A stretch of 35,534 nt of DNA. Origin: Flavobacteriaceae bacterium. GTDB taxonomy: Bacteria > Bacteroidota > Bacteroidia > Flavobacteriales > Flavobacteriaceae. Under the pieces are notes generated by a model, which was not told the DNA's origin, made no database searches, and saw only the letters and a list, made by a program, of their open reading frames with translations. The stretch lies in NCBI GenBank assembly GCA_003533785.1, contig DQCR01000027.1, positions 1-35,534 on the forward strand. The letters run 5' to 3'. The position numbers and the translations under genes were made by a program. The first letter of the stretch is position 1. The number at the start of each line of letters is the position of its first letter. Shown one piece after another: positions 32,604-35,534 of the stretch.

Positions 32604-34529
32604 TTGATCTCGGATCGCTACAAATTCCGCTATGCTTTTTGGGTTTTTTAAAGCCCCTGAGCTCACTACCTTTTCTGGTCTTGACCCCTGGAGTATTTTC
32701 TTTACAGGAATTTCAAGTTTCTTTCCGCTAAGTGTATACGGAATCTCTGAAATAAGAATCATCTGATCGGGTATATGACGTGGTGAACAGTGCTCTCTGA
32801 GATGTTTTCTGATTTTATTTTTTAAAACATCATCTAAGCTAGCTGGACCCACAAGAAATAGAAGCAACCAGGAGCCTCCACTTTTAGAAGTCGGCAAATC
32901 TACAACCAAGTGATCTTCTAATTCAGGAAGTAAATCCAATGCATTATATAATTCTGCAGTGCCTATTCTTATCCCATTTTTATTTAGAGTAGCATCAGAT
33001 CGTCCTAGAACTTGAATGCCTCTTTTAGGGTGGTAATAAATCCAATCACCATGTGTCCATACATTCTCAAATTTTTCAAAATAACTTGCGTTGTATCTCT
33101 TTTTGTTAGTGTCCCCCCAAAAGTATAGAGGCATACATGGCATGGGCTGGGTAAGAACCAACTCGGCTTTCTCCTTCCAGACCTGTTCTCCCTCTGGATT
33201 CCATCCTTCTACAGCAGCTCCAAGCATAGCACACTGAAGATAGCCAGCATACACAGGAAGTTGGGGATGTCCTCCTAAAAAAGCGGAACACACATCAGTC
33301 CCTCCACTTAAGGAGATTATTTGTGCATTGGGTAATCGATCTTGCAACCAGACAAATGCAGCTTCCGAAAGGGGTGCTCCAGTTGAGCCAATGGTTTTTA
33401 TTTGAGGTAATTCAGACTGGGTTACGGCCTTAATTTGGTCTTTCATACTTTGAATCAGAAAAGGAGCGCCATGACCAAAATGATTTATTTTTTTATCGGC
33501 TGCAAAACGCCATTGTACTCCCAAATCAGGGTATGATGGTGATCCATCATATATACATAAAACAGCATTACATAATAAAGAACCCAAAGCATAGTTCCAC
33601 ATCATCCATCCGGTTGTAGTATTCCAAAAAAAGCGCTCTCCCTCCGCTACACTTTGATGCAATGACAAGGCTTTGAACTGTTCCAACAGCATTCCCCCAG
33701 TACGGTGCGTTATCGCCTTAGGCTGGCCTGTAGTCCCTGAGGAGAAAAGAACCCAAATGGGATGATCAAAAGAAACAGATAACGGTTTTAAAGGAATGAT
33801 TTCCCTAGTAGTTAAATCCCATGAAGAAAAGTCGGTATCAAAAACTAACGTATTTTCTAAATTTGGTAGACCCTGTTTAAGAGCCTCAACTTTTTCTTTT
33901 AAAATAAAATTGTTGCCATTGTATGAATACTCACTCATAGCAAACAATATTTTAGGATTAAGCTGTCCAAAACGATTCAATACGCTTTCCACACCAAAGT
34001 CAGGAGAACAGCAACTCCAAATTGCACCCAGTGAATTAACAGCAAAAAAGGCTGCTATGGTAACAGGGTGATGCGTAAGATACCCTACCACACAATCTCC
34101 TTTTTTAATTCCAGCTTTTAGCAGGTAATCTTGAATTTCTTTAGCTTTTTTAAATAGTGCATTCCAAGTGACTGTCGTATCATCTTGCTTTTCATTTCGG
34201 TAAAAAATTACAGGTTTTAGATGGTTAAAATTTCGTTCTATATGATGGGTATAACTTACTGTAGCATCAGTAAACCACTTGGTTTGATAAAATGGTATAC
34301 CGGGACGTACAGCAATTTTAAATGGGGTGTCAAATTGGACCTCGAAAAAGTTAGCAATACATTCCCAAAAGCCAGAGAGTTCAGAGATTGACCAATTATG
34401 GAAATCAGAATAATCAGAAAACTCCTCCCCTGTAGCAGAAACTACAAAATCCTGAAAAGCTTTCATAGAATTATTTGGCAGTTGCTTTTTTTCAGGTATC
34501 CATATCGGGGCATTTGTTTTCAAAAGCAT
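32589..34529 (-). CDS. aacS: Acetoacetyl-CoA synthetase (acetoacetate--CoA ligase)
   Basis: A 646-residue AMP-forming acetoacetate--CoA ligase, which activates acetoacetate for use as carbon source or in polymer and lipid metabolism. It matches the AacS architecture: an N-terminal block FHNWSISELSGFWECIANFF, KIAVRPGIPFYQTKWF, ATP P-loop VLFSSGTTGQPKAITHRTGG, TTTGWMMWNYALGSLL, IISLSGGTDVCSAFLGG (in place of the acetyl-CoA synthetase W-x-T-E-T region), and a C-terminal YTLSGKKLEIPVKKIL with the reactive lysine. The ISLSGGTD and DVCSAF residues are typical of AacS rather than Acs. It is convergent with the SGNH gene. The upstream 34-35 kb membrane gene ends at a strong terminator, so aacS probably has its own promoter. 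Confidence 0.94.
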   Translation of the reverse strand: MLLKTNAPIWIPEKKQLPNNSMKAFQDFVVSATGEEFSDYSDFHNWSISELSGFWECIANFFEVQFDTPFKIAVRPGIPFYQTKWFTDATVSYTHHIERNFNHLKPVIFYRNEKQDDTTVTWNALFKKAKEIQDYLLKAGIKKGDCVVGYLTHHPVTIAAFFAVNSLGAIWSCCSPDFGVESVLNRFGQLNPKILFAMSEYSYNGNNFILKEKVEALKQGLPNLENTLVFDTDFSSWDLTTREIIPLKPLSVSFDHPIWVLFSSGTTGQPKAITHRTGGMLLEQFKALSLHQSVAEGERFFWNTTTGWMMWNYALGSLLCNAVLCIYDGSPSYPDLGVQWRFAADKKINHFGHGAPFLIQSMKDQIKAVTQSELPQIKTIGSTGAPLSEAAFVWLQDRLPNAQIISLSGGTDVCSAFLGGHPQLPVYAGYLQCAMLGAAVEGWNPEGEQVWKEKAELVLTQPMPCMPLYFWGDTNKKRYNASYFEKFENVWTHGDWIYYHPKRGIQVLGRSDATLNKNGIRIGTAELYNALDLLPELEDHLVVDLPTSKSGGSWLLLFLVGPASLDDVLKNKIRKHLREHCSPRHIPDQMILISEIPYTLSGKKLEIPVKKILQGSRPEKVVSSGALKNPKSIAEFVAIRDQLFLG

Positions 34530-34560
34530 ATCCGGTTTAAGTCACATTAAAATATAAAAA

Positions 34561-34590
34561 AACCCGGCCATAACCGGGTTTTGTTTTTAA
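34561..34590 (-). terminator. Rho-independent terminator of the 141-aa membrane gene
   Basis: AACCCGG and CCGGGTT (34561-34567 and 34574-34580) form a 7-bp, G-C-rich stem around a six-base loop, with T-runs on both sides when read on the matching strand (GTTTTT on +; TTTTTTATATT on -). It lies just past the stop of the 141-aa gene and upstream of aacS, so it most likely ends the former transcript; it could act both ways. Confidence 0.8.
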
Positions 34591-34602
34591 ATTTTAGCTG
34601 CT

Positions 34603-35028
34603 CTATTTTTTAGATGGCCTTGGAAACCAAATGCCTCCAACAAACATAAAAGAGATAATCAACCAAAAAACAATGTAAGGTGGGTCAGGTATTACTGATG
34701 GTGGGCCATCTGCTACAGTGTGACCTACATAATCGATCCAATTTTGAGCAGTTGCAGAAATAGCTTCACCGGAGGCTTTGAGCTCTGAGAGTTGAAAAGA
34801 AAGTCCTTTCTGGATACTAGTCAAGAATCCATGTGTTAAAAATCCAAAATAAACGACTGCAGCACAAAAGGCTGTCATTACAATTTTGGAATAAGGGGGT
34901 AAATTTAATTCCTCTCTTCTTCTAATCAAATAAAAAGCAAGAACTGATAAAACAACAACTACGAGATTAAAAATGGCATTGTTGATAAAAGCTAATTGAG
35001 TTAGCTGGTAAATTTCAAATTCAGTCAT
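34603..35028 (-). CDS. Membrane protein of unknown function, 141 aa
   Basis: A 141-residue protein with three likely membrane helices: about residues 17-35 (NAIFNLVVVVLSVLAFYLI), 47-66 (KIVMTAFCAAVVYFGFLTHG) and 118-134 (YIVFWLIISFMFVGGIWF). RRREELNLPP follows the first helix, which places that loop in the cytoplasm. The long middle loop (TSIQKGLSFQLSELKASGEA to NWIDYVGHTVADGPPSVIPD) should then be outside and is Ser/Ala/Asp-rich. No family is recognised. It ends at a good terminator, and the next gene upstream is 129 bp away, so it appears to be transcribed alone. The sequence composition matches the neighbours, with no sign of transfer. Confidence 0.75.
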   Translation of the reverse strand: MTEFEIYQLTQLAFINNAIFNLVVVVLSVLAFYLIRRREELNLPPYSKIVMTAFCAAVVYFGFLTHGFLTSIQKGLSFQLSELKASGEAISATAQNWIDYVGHTVADGPPSVIPDPPYIVFWLIISFMFVGGIWFPRPSKK

Positions 35029-35157
35029 ATTAGATGTATTTATGGTTATACCTAAAATTACAAAAAAATATGGTGTTTGACTTTAATCGGTAATTTCTGA
35101 TGAAATGCCTTTTGGTATTTTATAAAACAGCAAAAAAAATTATTTTATTTATATATG

Positions 35158-35534
35158 CTATCGTACTGTAAACCAACTATTATAACCAAATTGGTTAAAA
35201 TTAATTTTAGCTTTTTGTTCTAAGTGATACTTGCATCCCATTAATACATTGTCCAAGTAGTTATTTAGTTTTGGTTTTATGTGAAACTGAAATATAATTG
35301 GGTAAAATACCTTTGGTATTTTAGATGAAGTATATGGGGTGACGCTTATTGACAAATCAGTAGTCTTATTATTTGAATTTAATTCCCACTTTACCGTGGA
35401 TTTTTTTGCATCTTTTTTGCCAATCTTAAGTTCAAATCCTTTCTTTGGTATCCAACTTAAAAACTCTCTCTCAAACTCTAGCCCATTGTGGTAAATTAAA
35501 ATATCTTTTTTGGGAAGATCTTCACTCCAAACAA
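35158..35534 (-). CDS. SRPBCC-like protein, N-terminus cut by window edge
   Basis: The C-terminal ~125 residues of a protein whose frame runs off the right edge of the window, ending at TAG 35158-35160. The part seen reads DLPKKDILIYHNGLEFEREF, then LSWIPKKGFELKIG, KSTVKWELNSNNKTTDLSIS, KIPKVFYPIIFQFHIKPKLN and NYLDNVLMGCKYHLEQKAKI. The strand pattern, with W-x-L...T-x-L-x-I followed by a long C-terminal helix containing YLxxVLxGxxYxLE, resembles the START-like SRPBCC fold that binds lipids or other hydrophobic ligands. A TTG at 35353 is not needed as a start since the frame continues upstream. The fold is an inference from pattern only, and the N-terminal part is unseen. Confidence 0.5.
   Translation of the reverse strand, partial: VWSEDLPKKDILIYHNGLEFEREFLSWIPKKGFELKIGKKDAKKSTVKWELNSNNKTTDLSISVTPYTSSKIPKVFYPIIFQFHIKPKLNNYLDNVLMGCKYHLEQKAKINFNQFGYNSWFTVR

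Overview
The window looks like chromosomal DNA from a marine member of the Bacteroidota, most likely the Flavobacteriia. This is inferred from the AT-rich sequence, the gene families (DUF5916 outer-membrane protein, DUF4212/acetate-type symporter pair, PAQR protein, M81 lipoprotein, DUF4442), the many Na+-coupled symporters and TAnnTTTG-like promoter elements. I see no rRNA, tRNA, CRISPR array, insertion sequence or phage gene. About 40 genes are packed very tightly. Many same-strand neighbours overlap by a few bases, and five convergent pairs overlap at their stop codons.

Layout. 1-5.3 kb: a truncated SSS symporter (-), a secreted protein and an AGCS amino-acid symporter (+), an exported M20 amidohydrolase with a small membrane protein (-), then a small membrane protein and an OsmC protein (+). 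5.3-10.6 kb: an ABA4-like membrane protein with a 62-aa partner (-), a YkuK-type RNase H-like protein and a D-2-hydroxyacid dehydrogenase (+), a DgcN/DgcA-like pair predicted to turn D-glutamate into the L form through N-acetyl intermediates (-), and PepSY and VanZ membrane proteins (-). 10.7-13.6 kb (+): an SsuD-like flavin monooxygenase, an SGLT-type symporter and an Smr-domain protein in a tight operon. 13.6-18.2 kb: a methyltransferase, several small or unknown membrane proteins (one with an EF-hand-like loop, one bestrophin-like), a PKD-like lipoprotein, a DUF2147 protein and a decayed Kazal-domain gene. 18.2-25.8 kb: a DUF5916 protein, an MDR oxidoreductase, a PAQR protein, an M81 lipoprotein, DUF4442 and DUF1643 proteins, and a TauE/SafE permease. 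25.9-35.5 kb: acetyl-CoA synthetase with the two-part acetate-type symporter (-), an acyl-CoA dehydrogenase and an SGNH lipoprotein (+), acetoacetyl-CoA synthetase (-), a membrane protein, and a truncated SRPBCC-like protein.

The shared theme is scavenging of small organic molecules in a sodium-rich setting. Uptake proteins (two SSS, AGCS, acetate type) sit beside enzymes for amino-acid derivatives (M20, M81, DgcN/DgcA, hydroxyacid dehydrogenase), an organosulfur-type monooxygenase, and CoA activation of acetate and acetoacetate feeding acyl-CoA metabolism. The best leads are the DgcN/DgcA pair near an exported amidohydrolase and an amino-acid symporter, the SsuD-like enzyme paired with a Na+ symporter instead of an ABC transporter, the bestrophin-like protein, and the Kazal remnant. 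No clearly new defence or mobile system was found.
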